A stretch of 64,000 nucleotides of DNA from Enterobacteriaceae endosymbiont of Donacia sparganii (GTDB lineage Bacteria > Pseudomonadota > Gammaproteobacteria > Enterobacterales > Enterobacteriaceae): positions 67,290 to 131,289 of the forward strand of contig NZ_CP046196.1 of NCBI RefSeq assembly GCF_012569045.1, read 5' to 3'. Below are positions 10,166-19,713 of this stretch, one piece after another. Each line of letters opens with the position of its first letter. Position 1 is the stretch's first letter. Made by a program: the position numbers and the translations under genes. The notes below the pieces were generated by a model that did not search any database, had not been told where the DNA came from, and saw nothing but the letters and a program-made list of their open reading frames with translations.

Positions 10166-11101
10166 ATGTATAAAATCATAATTGTTCCAATTACTATTGA
10201 AAAACAAAGAATTGATAATTTTTTAATTAATAAATTTAAAAATGTTCCTAAAAGTATGATATATAGGATCTTAAGACAGGGAAAAATAAAAGTTAATAAA
10301 AAAAAAATACTTCCAAATTTTAAAATTAAATCTCAAGATATAATAAAACTTCCTTTTATATATATAAAAAAAACAAAACCTATTAAATATAATCTAAATT
10401 TAGATAAAATAAATTTTTTTAAAAAAACTATAATTTTTCAAGATAAATATATTTTAGCTATAAATAAACCTTCTGGTATAGCAGTACATGGTGGAAGCGG
10501 TATTAATTATGGTATTATTGAAAATTTTAGATTTTTATTTAAAAAAAATAATTTTTTAGAACTTGTACATAGAATTGATAAAGAAACTTCTGGTGTATTA
10601 TTAATAGCTAAAAAAAGATCAATATTAAAAATATTACAAAAGCAATTAAGAGAAAAACAAGTTATTAAAGAATATTTAGCTTTAGTAAAAGGAAATTTTT
10701 TTGAAAAAAAATATATTCATATTAAAAATTTTTTATTTAAAAATTTTTTAAATAAAAAAATTAAAGTAATAATAGATGATAATAAAGGTAAATATTCAGA
10801 AACTAAATTTAGAATAATCAAAAATTATAAAAATATGATGTTAATAAAAATAAAACCTTTAACAGGAAGAACACATCAAATTAGAGTTCATATGTCTTAT
10901 TTAAATTATCCTATTATTAATGATAATAGATATGGTAATGATATTTTTAATATTAAATTTAAAAAAAAATTTAATTTAGACAGGTTATTTTTACACGCTA
11001 AAAGTATTATATTTACACATCCTATAAATAATAGGAAAATTAAAATTTATGCTCCATTAAGTCAAGAATTGAATAATTGTTTATTAAAATTAAACAATTA
11101 A
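10166..11101 (+). CDS. rluC: 23S rRNA pseudouridine synthase RluC
   Basis: Makes pseudouridines at positions 955, 2504 and 2580 of 23S rRNA in E. coli. The 311-residue protein (319 in E. coli) has an N-terminal S4 RNA-binding domain (about residues 13-75) and the RluA-family catalytic domain with the aspartate in HRIDKETSGVLLIAKK. The GRTHQIRVHM motif typical of the family follows. The neighbour pair rne/rluC settles RluC over the related RluD. yceF and yceD, which follow in E. coli, are absent. Confidence 0.92.
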   Translation: MYKIIIVPITIEKQRIDNFLINKFKNVPKSMIYRILRQGKIKVNKKKILPNFKIKSQDIIKLPFIYIKKTKPIKYNLNLDKINFFKKTIIFQDKYILAINKPSGIAVHGGSGINYGIIENFRFLFKKNNFLELVHRIDKETSGVLLIAKKRSILKILQKQLREKQVIKEYLALVKGNFFEKKYIHIKNFLFKNFLNKKIKVIIDDNKGKYSETKFRIIKNYKNMMLIKIKPLTGRTHQIRVHMSYLNYPIINDNRYGNDIFNIKFKKKFNLDRLFLHAKSIIFTHPINNRKIKIYAPLSQELNNCLLKLNN

Positions 11102-11198
11102 TAATAATATTGCATATATAAATAAATATATTTATAATAAAAACCTTATTAATTATATAAAACAAGCTTATAATTTTACAGTAAAAAAGGTAAATAAT

Positions 11199-11381
11199 AT
11201 GGCTGTTCAAAAACATAAAAAATCAAGATCTAAAAGAGGTATGAGACGTTCTCATAATAAATTATCTGATAATAAATTTTTACTAATTAATAAAAAAACT
11301 GGGAAAAAATATTTATATCATCATATAACTGATGATGGTTTTTATAAAGGACAACAAATTATAAATAAAAAAAGAAATTAA
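11199..11381 (+). CDS. rpmF: 50S ribosomal protein L32
   Basis: Small basic large-subunit protein, 60 residues (57 in E. coli). The N-terminal KKSRSKRGMRRSHNKL is the family signature, and HHITDDGFYKGQ is the conserved C-terminal part. A ribosome site (AAAAGGT) precedes the ATG. In E. coli rpmF is followed by plsX and fabH; here fabD begins 54 bases downstream. Confidence 0.97.
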   Translation: MAVQKHKKSRSKRGMRRSHNKLSDNKFLLINKKTGKKYLYHHITDDGFYKGQQIINKKRN

Positions 11382-11435
11382 TCATTATAAATATATAATA
11401 CTATTAAGTATTTATTATAAAAAAATATAAAAAAT

Positions 11436-12391
11436 ATGAAAAAATTTGCTGCTATTTTTCCAGGACAGGGAACACAATTTTTAGGAATGTTATCTTCTTT
11501 ATATAAAAAATATAAAATTATAAAAGAAACTTTTTATTATGCTTCAGAAATACTTGGATATGACCTGTGGTTTCTGACACAAAATGGACCATTAAAAAAA
11601 TTAAATAAAACATATTATACACAACCTGCTATTTTAGTATCATCAATAGCTATATATAAATTATGGTTACAAAAAAAAAATATATTACCTAATATAGTTA
11701 CTGGTTATAGTCTAGGAGAATATACAGCAATGGTGTGTAGTAATATTATTAGTTTTTCCGATGCTATAAAAATAGTAGAATTTAGAGGGAAATTAATGCA
11801 TGAAATATCATCTACTTTAAATGATTTTAATATGAATGGATATTATATGCAAACTATTATTGGATTAAAAAAAAAAAAATAGAAAATATTTGTAAAAAAA
11901 TATCTAAAAATAATTATATTATATCAATATCTAGTTATAACTCATTTAATAATATAACAATTAGTGGTAATAAATTAGCTATGGTGAAAGCTGTAAAAAT
12001 ATTTAGATCTTTAGGAGCATATATAATACCTATTAATATAAATATACCTTCACATTGTTTATTAATGAAACCTATAGCATATAAATTTAAAATTTTTTTA
12101 GATAAAATTATTATAAATAAACCAAAAATTAAATTTATTAATAATATAGATTGTAAATATGTAAATTCAGTCAAAAAAATAAAAAAATCTCTAGTTAAAC
12201 AATTATATTCTACTATTAATTGGGTTGAATGTATAAAATTTATAGAAAAACAAAATATCTTAAATATAATAGAATTTACTCCTAAAAATGTACTTAAAAA
12301 AATATCACAAAAAATTACAAGTAATTTAAATATAAATTCAATTTATAATGTAAAAACATTTCTTATAATATTTAAAAAATATAAAATTTAA
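11436..12391 (+). CDS. fabD: Malonyl-CoA:ACP transacylase, split by a frameshift at a 13-A run
   Basis: Loads malonyl groups onto acyl carrier protein, a step needed for every round of fatty-acid synthesis. The first frame encodes 148 residues to a TAG at 11880-11882, directly after a run of 13 A (11867-11879). The other frame continues the family sequence at once (IENICKKISKNN) to 12391. One extra A would give about 318 residues (309 in E. coli). The Ser-His dyad is present (S of GYSLGE, H of IPSHCLLMKP), as is the Arg in EFRGK. The usual GHSLG reads GYSLG and the later PGQ motif reads FNN. A full protein would depend on RNA-polymerase slippage; otherwise it is a recent pseudogene. Confidence 0.85.
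11867..11879 (+). repeat. 13-A slippery run in fabD
   Basis: Thirteen consecutive A form four lysine codons just before an in-frame TAG. Transcripts with 14 A (or 11 A) restore the fabD frame. Poly(A) runs of about this length are known slippage sites in AT-rich endosymbionts such as Buchnera and Blochmannia. Confidence 0.8.
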
Positions 12392-12401
12392 AATAAAAAA
12401 T

Positions 12402-13154
12402 ATGTTAATAAATATTAACTTAAAAAATAAAATAGCTTTAGTAACAGGAGCTAATAAAGGTATAGGTTATAATATTGCTAATACATTAATTAAATATGGT
12501 ACCTATGTAATAGGTACATCTACTAATCTTGAAGGAGTAAAAAAAATTAATAATTCTTTAGGTAAAAATGGTATTGGTTTTATTCTTGATTTAAAAAATA
12601 AATCACCTTATATTATTAATAATTTTATTAGATATATTATTAAAAATTTTAATAAGTTAGATATACTCATTAATAATGCTGGAATTGTATGTGATAAACT
12701 TGTATTAAATATGTCAGATTATCAATGGAATAATGTTTTACAAGTTAATTTAACTTCTATTTTTAGAATTTGTAGAGAAGTACTTTACTATATGTTAAAA
12801 AAATCGTTTGGTCGTATAATTAATATTGGATCTATTATAGGTAATACTGGTAATATAGGACAAGCTAATTATGCAGCATCTAAAGCAGGAATTATTGGAT
12901 TTAGTAAATCTTTAGCTAAAGAAGTTGCCTCAAAAGGTATTACTGTAAATGTTATATCTCCTGGTTATATTAAAACTGATATGACATTAAATTTAAAAAA
13001 AAGAGATTATAACAATATTATAGAACAAATTCCATCTAAACGTTTTGGTTATCCTCAAGAAATAGCTGATGCTGTAATTTTTTTAGCTTCTGAAAAAGCA
13101 TCTTATATAACAGGAGAAACACTCCATATTAATGGAGGTTTATATATGAGATAA
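12402..13154 (+). CDS. fabG: 3-oxoacyl-[ACP] reductase
   Basis: NADPH-dependent first reduction of the elongation cycle. It is a short-chain dehydrogenase of 250 residues (244 in E. coli) with the glycine-rich TGANKGIG motif near residue 15, the NNAG motif, and the catalytic Ser-Tyr-Lys set in NIGSIIG and YAASKAG. ETLHINGGLYM at the C-terminus is typical of FabG. It starts 10 bases after the fabD stop, consistent with a fabD-fabG-acpP operon. NADPH from PntAB would feed this step. Confidence 0.96.
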   Translation: MLININLKNKIALVTGANKGIGYNIANTLIKYGTYVIGTSTNLEGVKKINNSLGKNGIGFILDLKNKSPYIINNFIRYIIKNFNKLDILINNAGIVCDKLVLNMSDYQWNNVLQVNLTSIFRICREVLYYMLKKSFGRIINIGSIIGNTGNIGQANYAASKAGIIGFSKSLAKEVASKGITVNVISPGYIKTDMTLNLKKRDYNNIIEQIPSKRFGYPQEIADAVIFLASEKASYITGETLHINGGLYMR

Positions 13155-13215
13155 TTTATTATTTTATTTATTTAAAAAAATATTTTAAAATAATTTTATA
13201 GGAAATATAAAAAGT

Positions 13216-13452
13216 ATGAGTAATTCTATTACTAAACGTGTTAAAAAAATTATTATTGATCAATTAGGAATAAAAAAAAATATTATTAATTCTGCTTCTT
13301 TTAAAGAAGATTTAGGTGCAGATTCTCTTGATACTATTGAAATTATAATGTCTTTAGAAGAAGAATTTAATATTGAAATTTTAGATGAAGATGCTGAAAA
13401 AATTACTACTATTCAAGAAGCTATTAATTATATTAATAATTATAAGAAATAA
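13216..13452 (+). CDS. acpP: Acyl carrier protein
   Basis: Carries growing acyl chains on a phosphopantetheine arm; it also supplies octanoate to LipB. 78 residues, the usual length, with the attachment serine S37 in LGADSLDT. The acidic helix II ([16 protein letters not shown]) that docks the Fab enzymes is well kept. A ribosome site (TAGGAAAT) precedes the start. A strong inverted repeat follows, as expected for a gene expressed above its neighbours. Confidence 0.98.
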   Translation: MSNSITKRVKKIIIDQLGIKKNIINSASFKEDLGADSLDTIEIIMSLEEEFNIEILDEDAEKITTIQEAINYINNYKK

Positions 13453-13464
13453 AGTTTAATTAAA

Positions 13465-13508
13465 ATTATGGAATATAGTAAAATATAAAATTACTTTTAT
13501 TCCATAAT
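13465..13508 (+). terminator. Inverted repeat between acpP and fabF
   Basis: ATTATGGAATA (13465-13475) is the exact reverse complement of 13498-13508, with a 22-base loop. It lies 13 bases after the acpP stop and 38 before fabF. No long T run follows, so it is more likely a leaky terminator or a 3' end stabiliser that raises acpP output relative to fabF. Confidence 0.4.
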
Positions 13509-13545
13509 AATAAATTTAAACATATATTTTTTATATAAAATAAAT

Positions 13546-14790
13546 ATGATATCTAAACGTAGACGTGTAGTAATTACTGGTATTGGTATGATTACACCAA
13601 TAGGTAATACAATAGAATCTAATTGGTTTAATCTTATTAATGGTTATAGTGGTATTAATGTTATTAATACTTTTGATACTAGTAAATATAAAACTAAAAT
13701 TGCTGGATTAATAAAAAAATTTAAATATAAGAATATTATTTCAAATAAAAAAAAAAATATTGATTTATTTATTCAATATGGATTAGGAGCTTGTCAAGAA
13801 GCTATTCAAAATTCTGGTCTAAAATTAAATAAATATAATAATCCTAGATTTGGAATTTCTATAGGTTCTGGATTAGGAGGAATTAATTTAATAGAAAAAA
13901 ATGCTTATATTTTAAAAAAAAAAGGTCCTAAAAAAATAACTCCATTTTTTATGACATCTACTATTATGAATATGATTACAGGAAATATTGCATTAGATTA
14001 TAAATTAACAGGTCCTAGTTTATCAATTAGTACAGCTTGTAGTTCTGGCATTCATAATATTGGAATTGCTTTTAAAATTATTTCTTATAATGATGCTGAT
14101 ATTATGATAGCAGGAGCATCAGAAAAATCTGTAACTCCTTTAAGTTTAGGTGGTTTTTGTGCAATGAAATCATTATCTAGAAGAAATAAAGAACCTAAAA
14201 AAGCAAGTAGACCATGGGATAAAGATAGAGATGGATTTGTTCTTGGAGATGGAGCAGGTATATTAGTTCTAGAAGAATATAATCATGCTAAAAAAAGAAA
14301 TGCAAATATTTTTGCTGAATTAATAGGTTTTGGTATGAGTAATGATGCATATCATATAACTTCTCCTTCTATAAATGGTGAAGGTGCACAATTAGCAATG
14401 TTAAATGCATTAAAAGATGCAAATATTAATCCAGAAGATATTCAATATATAAATGCACATGGTACTTCAACAATATTAGGAGATATTGCAGAAGTAAATG
14501 CTATTAAAAAAATTTTTAAAAATAATTATTATAAATTATTTGTAAGTTCTACTAAATCAATTACTGGACATTTATTAGGTGCTGCTGGAGCAATTGAATC
14601 TATTTATTCTATTTTATCTTTAAAAAATCAAATAGTTCCTCCTACAATTAATTTAGATAATCCTGATAAAAATTTAGATTTAGATTTTATTCCTAAAATT
14701 TCACGTGATGTATATAATATGAAATATGTATTATGTAATTCTTTTGGTTTTGGAGGAACTAATGCGTCATTAATATTTAAAAAAATATAA
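13546..14790 (+). CDS. fabF: 3-oxoacyl-[ACP] synthase II
   Basis: Condensing enzyme that extends acyl-ACP with malonyl-ACP. 414 residues (413 in E. coli). The catalytic cysteine is in [10 protein letters not shown], and the two histidines are in NAHGTST and [10 protein letters not shown]. The C-terminal [10 protein letters not shown] glycine loop is intact. FabH, the usual starter enzyme, is missing from its expected place, so FabF might prime the pathway by decarboxylating malonyl-ACP, or fabH may lie elsewhere in the genome (inference). pabC and mltG, which normally follow, are absent. Confidence 0.97.
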   Translation: MISKRRRVVITGIGMITPIGNTIESNWFNLINGYSGINVINTFDTSKYKTKIAGLIKKFKYKNIISNKKKNIDLFIQYGLGACQEAIQNSGLKLNKYNNPRFGISIGSGLGGINLIEKNAYILKKKGPKKITPFFMTSTIMNMITGNIALDYKLTGPSLSISTACSSGIHNIGIAFKIISYNDADIMIAGASEKSVTPLSLGGFCAMKSLSRRNKEPKKASRPWDKDRDGFVLGDGAGILVLEEYNHAKKRNANIFAELIGFGMSNDAYHITSPSINGEGAQLAMLNALKDANINPEDIQYINAHGTSTILGDIAEVNAIKKIFKNNYYKLFVSSTKSITGHLLGAAGAIESIYSILSLKNQIVPPTINLDNPDKNLDLDFIPKISRDVYNMKYVLCNSFGFGGTNASLIFKKI

Positions 14791-14956
14791 TTTATAATAC
14801 TTAAAATTTATATAAATATTAAAAAAAAATTTTTATGAAAAATATATTTTTTAATCGTTAAATATTAATTTAATTTTTTAAATATTTTTTATTTATAAAT
14901 AAAAATACTAAATATAGTATAGTAATTAATATTTAATTTTTTAAAAAATATTAAAA

Positions 14957-15571
14957 ATGAAAAATAATAAATTTATTGTAATAGAAGGTATAAATGGAGC
15001 AGGAAAATCTACAATTTGTAATTATATAGTAGAATTATTAAATAATTTAAATATTAATAATATTATCAAAACTCATGAACCAGGAGGGACTTTTATTGCA
15101 GAAAAATTAAGAAATATTATTAAATTTTCTAAGAAAGAAATTTTTTCTCATAAAACAGAATTATTATTAATATATGCATCTAGATTACAATTATTAGATA
15201 ATATTATAAGACCAAATATTAATACACATTGGATTTTATCAGATAGATATGATTTATCAACATTTGCCTATCAAATAGGAGGAAGAGGAATAAATAAAAA
15301 TATTATATTATTTTTACAAAATTTTATTAATAATAATATTAAACCTGACATAATTATTTATTTAGATGTTGATCCTATAATTGCTTTACAAAGAATTAAA
15401 TTTAAAAAAAAAGATAGAATTGAACAAGAATCTATAGAATTTTTTTTAAAAGTAAGAAATTATTATTTAAAAATAGCAAATAAAAAAAAAAATATTATAA
15501 TAGTTGATGCAAATAAAAGTTTAAAAAATGTAAAATTTATAATAAAAAAAATTATTAATAATTTTTTTTAA
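14957..15571 (+). CDS. tmk: Thymidylate kinase
   Basis: Phosphorylates dTMP to dTDP for DNA synthesis. 204 residues (213 in E. coli). The P-loop GINGAGKST is near residues 11-19, the DRY motif (SDRYDLST) near residue 97, and the LDVDP substrate motif near residue 139. The lid segment is short and lysine-rich. It precedes holB by 17 bases, the E. coli order. The 166-base gap upstream, after fabF, is plain A/T-rich sequence with nothing recognisable. Confidence 0.95.
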   Translation: MKNNKFIVIEGINGAGKSTICNYIVELLNNLNINNIIKTHEPGGTFIAEKLRNIIKFSKKEIFSHKTELLLIYASRLQLLDNIIRPNINTHWILSDRYDLSTFAYQIGGRGINKNIILFLQNFINNNIKPDIIIYLDVDPIIALQRIKFKKKDRIEQESIEFFLKVRNYYLKIANKKKNIIIVDANKSLKNVKFIIKKIINNFF

Positions 15572-15588
15572 TTAATAAAAAAATAAAA

Positions 15589-16611
15589 ATGAAAAAATAT
15601 CCTATATTACCGTGGTATCCATGGCTAAATTTTTTTTATAAAAAAATTATTTATCAATTCTTAAATAAAAAAACTTATAAAGCCTATATTTTTTGTTCTT
15701 TAAATGGATTAGGAACAACTTCTTTAATTTATGCATTAACTAAATGGATTTTTTGTACAAATAAAAAAAATTTATATAGTTGTTCTAAATGTCAAAATTG
15801 TATTTTAATAAAAAAAAATATTCATCCTGATTTATATATTATTAAAAATAATAAAGAAAAAAATAGTATTAGTATAGAACTAATTAGAAATATTATAAAT
15901 TTAATTTATAAATCATCTTATAAAAATTTAGGGAAAATTATATGGTTACCTTTTGCTAAACAATTAAATATATCATCTAGTAATGCTATTTTAAAGATTT
16001 TAGAAGAACCTATTAATAATACTTGGTTTTTTATACAATGTAATAATAAAAATGAATTATTACCTACAATATATAGTAGATGTCAATTTTGGTATATATC
16101 TCCTCCTAACGAGGAAATAGGTATGTTATGGTTAAAAAATAATTTTACAAATAATAAAATTTTAAAAGATCAATCTGTAAAAACTGCATTACGTATATGT
16201 AATAATATACCAATATATGCATATCAATTATTAAATAATGTAATTTGGGAGAATAGAAATATTTTATATAATATTTTATTATCTTCTCTAGAAAAAGATA
16301 TAATGAATTTATTATCTATATTAAATAATAAAAATATTTTATTATATATAAATTGGATTTATCTAATTTTACTAGATACGATAAAATTCCATCTTAATAT
16401 AAATAAAAAATTTTTTTATAACTTAGATCAAATATCTATTATACATAAAATATCTAATTTAATTTTAGCAGATAAAATTTTTTTAATGATAAAAAAAATT
16501 TTGTTTTATAAGAATATTTTAATAAAAATTGATACAATTAATTCTGAATTAGTACTAATAAATTTATTATTATCTCTAGAAAAAATATATAAATATAATA
16601 AATATAAATAA
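15589..16611 (+). CDS. holB: DNA polymerase III delta' subunit
   Basis: Stator of the clamp loader that places the beta clamp on DNA. 340 residues (334 in E. coli). The zinc cysteines are visible in CSKCQNC near residues 61-67, preceded by a degenerate ATP-binding loop, as expected because delta' does not bind ATP. The arginine-finger-like SRC motif (YSRCQFW) is present. The C-terminal collar domain is strongly divergent and rich in Ile, Leu and Lys. The location between tmk and ptsG supports the call. Confidence 0.9.
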   Translation: MKKYPILPWYPWLNFFYKKIIYQFLNKKTYKAYIFCSLNGLGTTSLIYALTKWIFCTNKKNLYSCSKCQNCILIKKNIHPDLYIIKNNKEKNSISIELIRNIINLIYKSSYKNLGKIIWLPFAKQLNISSSNAILKILEEPINNTWFFIQCNNKNELLPTIYSRCQFWYISPPNEEIGMLWLKNNFTNNKILKDQSVKTALRICNNIPIYAYQLLNNVIWENRNILYNILLSSLEKDIMNLLSILNNKNILLYINWIYLILLDTIKFHLNINKKFFYNLDQISIIHKISNLILADKIFLMIKKILFYKNILIKIDTINSELVLINLLLSLEKIYKYNKYK

Positions 16612-16649
16612 TATTTATTAAACTTAATAATCAAAATTAGGATATTATA

Positions 16650-18107
16650 ATGTTCAATAATATATTTGCTAATATGCAAAAAATAGGTAAATCTTTAATG
16701 TTACCAGTATCAGTATTACCAATAGCTGGTATATTATTAGGTATAGGATCTGCAAATTTTAATTGGTTACCTCATATTATTTCTAATATTATGGAAAAAA
16801 CAGGTAGTTCTGTATTTGCTAATATGCCTTTAATATTTTCTATTGGTATTTCTTTAGGATTTACTCATAATAATGGTGTATCTGCATTAGCATCTGTTAT
16901 TTCTTATGGAATTTTAACAAAAACTGTTGAAGTTATGATTCCTATTTTATTACATAATAATGTAACACAAGAAATAATTATTCAAAAACATCTTACTGAT
17001 ACAGGAGTTTTAGGAGGTATTATTTCTGGTACTATTGCAGCTTATATGTTTAATCGTTTTCATAATATTCAATTAGTAGAATATCTTGGTTTTTTTTCTG
17101 GTAAACGTTTTGTTCCTATTATTTCAGGATTAACATCAATTTTTATTGGTTTATTATTATCTTTTATATGGGTGCCTATTGGTAAAATAATACAATTTTT
17201 TTCATATTGGGCAGTATATCAAAATCCAATACTTGCATTTGGGATTTATGGAGTTATAGAAAGAACTTTATTACCTTTTGGATTACATCATATTTGGAAT
17301 GTTCCGTTTCAAATGGAAATAGGTTCATTTATAAATATAGTTACTAAACAAATATATCATGGTGATATTGCTAGATATATAGCTGGAGATCCATCTGCAG
17401 GAAAATTAGCTGGAGGATTTTTATTCAAAATGTATGGATTACCTGGAGCAGCTATTGCTATATGGCATACTTCTAAAAAAGAAAATAAAAATAGAATTGG
17501 TAGTTTAATGTTGTCTGCAGCACTAACATCTTTTTTTACAGGAATTACTGAACCTATAGAATTTTCTTTTATGTACGTAGCTCCAATATTATATATAATT
17601 CATATTATCTTATCTGGATTATCTTTTCCTATTTGTATTATGTTAGGAATGAGAAATGGAACAAGTTTTTCTCATGGATTAATTGATTTTATTATTTTAA
17701 GTGGTAATGGTTCTAAAATATGGTTATTTCCTATTATAGGATTTATTTATGCTATTATTTATTATAGTATATTTAAAATATTAATTATTAAATTAAATTT
17801 AAAAACTCCTGGTCGTGAAAAAATACAAAATTATACATATAAAAATAATGATATATCTTTAAATTATGGTAAAAAATTAGTGGAAGCTTTTGGAGGAAAA
17901 AATAATATTATTAATTTAGATGCATGTATTACTAGATTACGGATTAGTGTTATAAATATTAAACAAGTTAATAAAAAAGAATTAAAATTATTAGGAGCTT
18001 CTGCCGTTATTATTTTAGGTAATGGAGTCCAAGCTATATTTGGTACTAAATCTGATAATTTAAAAACAGAAATGGATAATTATATGAAAAATAATAATCA
18101 TAAATAA
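16650..18107 (+). CDS. ptsG: PTS glucose-specific enzyme IICB
   Basis: Imports glucose and phosphorylates it to glucose-6-phosphate, taking phosphate from enzyme IIA-Glc. The IIC domain (about residues 1-385) has roughly ten membrane segments, including [14 protein letters not shown] and the substrate motif [15 protein letters not shown]. The IIB domain carries the phosphorylated cysteine in LDACITRLR. The length of 485 residues (477 in E. coli) and the high similarity indicate strong selection. A GGATATT ribosome site precedes the ATG. Together with gapA, fbaA and pgk it points to host-derived glucose as an energy source. Confidence 0.97.
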   Translation: MFNNIFANMQKIGKSLMLPVSVLPIAGILLGIGSANFNWLPHIISNIMEKTGSSVFANMPLIFSIGISLGFTHNNGVSALASVISYGILTKTVEVMIPILLHNNVTQEIIIQKHLTDTGVLGGIISGTIAAYMFNRFHNIQLVEYLGFFSGKRFVPIISGLTSIFIGLLLSFIWVPIGKIIQFFSYWAVYQNPILAFGIYGVIERTLLPFGLHHIWNVPFQMEIGSFINIVTKQIYHGDIARYIAGDPSAGKLAGGFLFKMYGLPGAAIAIWHTSKKENKNRIGSLMLSAALTSFFTGITEPIEFSFMYVAPILYIIHIILSGLSFPICIMLGMRNGTSFSHGLIDFIILSGNGSKIWLFPIIGFIYAIIYYSIFKILIIKLNLKTPGREKIQNYTYKNNDISLNYGKKLVEAFGGKNNIINLDACITRLRISVINIKQVNKKELKLLGASAVIILGNGVQAIFGTKSDNLKTEMDNYMKNNNHK

Positions 18108-18142
18108 ATTTAAAATAAATTATTTTAAAATATAAAAATATT

Positions 18143-18493
18143 ATGAATAATAAAAAAAATATATTTCAACAGATCTTATCTAAGAAAATAATTACTAAAA
18201 TTATTTATGAAGATAACCTAGTAACAGCTTTTAATGATATAAAACCTCAAAGTCCAATACATGTTTTAATTATACCTAATAATTTCATAAGTACACTTAA
18301 TGATATTAATAAAAATCATGAATTAATTTTAGGAAGAATGTTATTAGTTGCTTCAAAAATAGCTAAAAAAATGTTAATTGATAAAGATGGATATAGGGTT
18401 GTTATTAATTGTAATAAAAATGGAGGACAGACCATATTTTATTTACATATGCATTTATTAGGAGGAAGGCAGGGTATAAAATTTTTTTTTTAA
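18143..18493 (+). CDS. hinT: HIT-family purine nucleoside phosphoramidase HinT, altered active-site motif
   Basis: Hydrolyses adenosine phosphoramidates. 116 residues (119 in E. coli). The HIT motif normally reads H-x-H-x-H; here it is YLHMHLL, so the first histidine is replaced by tyrosine while the second and the catalytic third are kept. The C-terminal tail after GGRQ is replaced by GIKFFF, encoded by an A/T homopolymer stretch. The rest, such as ITKIIYEDNLVTAFNDIKPQSPIHVLIIP, is typical in pattern. The protein may still be active, or may be starting to decay. It ends convergently with gapA. Confidence 0.88.
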   Translation: MNNKKNIFQQILSKKIITKIIYEDNLVTAFNDIKPQSPIHVLIIPNNFISTLNDINKNHELILGRMLLVASKIAKKMLIDKDGYRVVINCNKNGGQTIFYLHMHLLGGRQGIKFFF

Positions 18494-18580
18494 TTTATTA
18501 GCTATTTAAATTTATAAAAATGTATAAATATTTAAATATATTTTTTTTTATTAAAAAAAATATTTTATAAAATTTAAAAT

Positions 18581-18617
18581 GTTTTTTGCTATGTATTTTA
18601 AATACATAGCAAAAAAC
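18581..18617. terminator. Bidirectional terminator between hinT and gapA
   Basis: An 18-base perfect inverted repeat (18581-18598 with 18600-18617, core TTGCTATGTATTT) is flanked by six T on one arm and six A on the other. Read on either strand it gives a hairpin ending in a U run, a classic rho-independent terminator in both directions. Confidence 0.85.
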
Positions 18618-18644
18618 TTATATTTCAAAATTAATTAAAAATTT

Positions 18645-19643
18645 TTATTTAAAAATGTGTAATATTAAATCTAATATTTTAGAAGAATATCCTGTTTCAT
18701 TATCATACCAAGCAATTAATTTAAAAAAATTATTACTAATAGATATACTTGCTTTTTTATCGAAAATAGATGTTAATGAAGTTCCATTAAAATCACTTGA
18801 TACAACATCATCTTCTGTATAACCAATGATTTCATTCATATAATTATATGATGCAAATTTAATAACTTTACAAATATCTGATAATGTAGTTTTATTTAAA
18901 ACTTTTACAGTAAAATCTACAACAGAAACATTAGCGATAGGAACACGTAATGATATTCCTGTTAATTTATTTTTTAATTCTGGTAAAACAATTCCGACAG
19001 CTTTTGCAGCTCCAGTACTTGAAGGAATAATATTTTGATAAGCTGCTCTACCCCCTCTCCAGTCTTTACTAGAAGGACTATCTACAGTTTTTTGTGTTGA
19101 AGTTACTGCATGAATAGTTGTCATGAGACCATTTTCAATTATATAGTTATCATTAATAACCTTTGCTAAAGGTGCTAAACAATTGGTTGTACATGAAGCA
19201 TTAGAAATAATATCTTCTCCATTATAATTATTAAAATTAACTCCTCTTACATACATAGGAATTAAATTATCTTTGGGAGGAGCTGTAAGAATAACTTTTT
19301 TAGCACCAGCAGTAATATGTTTTTTAGCTAATTCTTTTGTTAAAAAAATTCCTGTAGCTTCAATAACAACATCTATTTTAAGATCACCCCATTTTAATTT
19401 ACTAGGATCTAATTCAGAAAAAACATGAATAATATTTTTATTTATAATTAAATTATTATTAAAAACTTTTATATTTTCATTAAAATTACCGTGTGTAGAA
19501 TCATATTTTATCATATAAGCCATATAATTTATTTCTAATAAATCATTAATAGCTATAATTTTAATTTTAGTATTTTTTTGAGCAGCACGAAAAAAAATAC
19601 GTCCTATTCTGCCAAATCCATTAATAGCAACTCTAATAGACAT
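18645..19643 (-). CDS. gapA: Glyceraldehyde-3-phosphate dehydrogenase
   Basis: NAD-dependent glycolytic oxidation and phosphorylation of glyceraldehyde-3-phosphate. 332 residues (331 in E. coli). The N-terminal NAD fold starts GFGRIGR. The catalytic cysteine, near residue 150, is in [12 protein letters not shown], and the histidine partner is in [10 protein letters not shown]. The C-terminal [10 protein letters not shown] motif is intact. AGGAGT lies upstream of the start. The epd paralogue usually found beside pgk is missing, so this is the only GAPDH-family gene seen here. Confidence 0.98.
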   Translation of the reverse strand: MSIRVAINGFGRIGRIFFRAAQKNTKIKIIAINDLLEINYMAYMIKYDSTHGNFNENIKVFNNNLIINKNIIHVFSELDPSKLKWGDLKIDVVIEATGIFLTKELAKKHITAGAKKVILTAPPKDNLIPMYVRGVNFNNYNGEDIISNASCTTNCLAPLAKVINDNYIIENGLMTTIHAVTSTQKTVDSPSSKDWRGGRAAYQNIIPSSTGAAKAVGIVLPELKNKLTGISLRVPIANVSVVDFTVKVLNKTTLSDICKVIKFASYNYMNEIIGYTEDDVVSSDFNGTSLTSIFDKKASISISNNFFKLIAWYDNETGYSSKILDLILHIFK

Positions 19644-19713
19644 TAGGTTAACTCCTAAATTATTAATAAAATATAAAAATAATATATAATAAATTTATTT
19701 ATTGATTTTAAAT

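Noticed and set aside
11935-12174. Minus-strand open frame opposite the second half of fabD
   Set aside because: The plus strand carries the clear FabD continuation; the antisense frame has only low-complexity hydrophobic residues.
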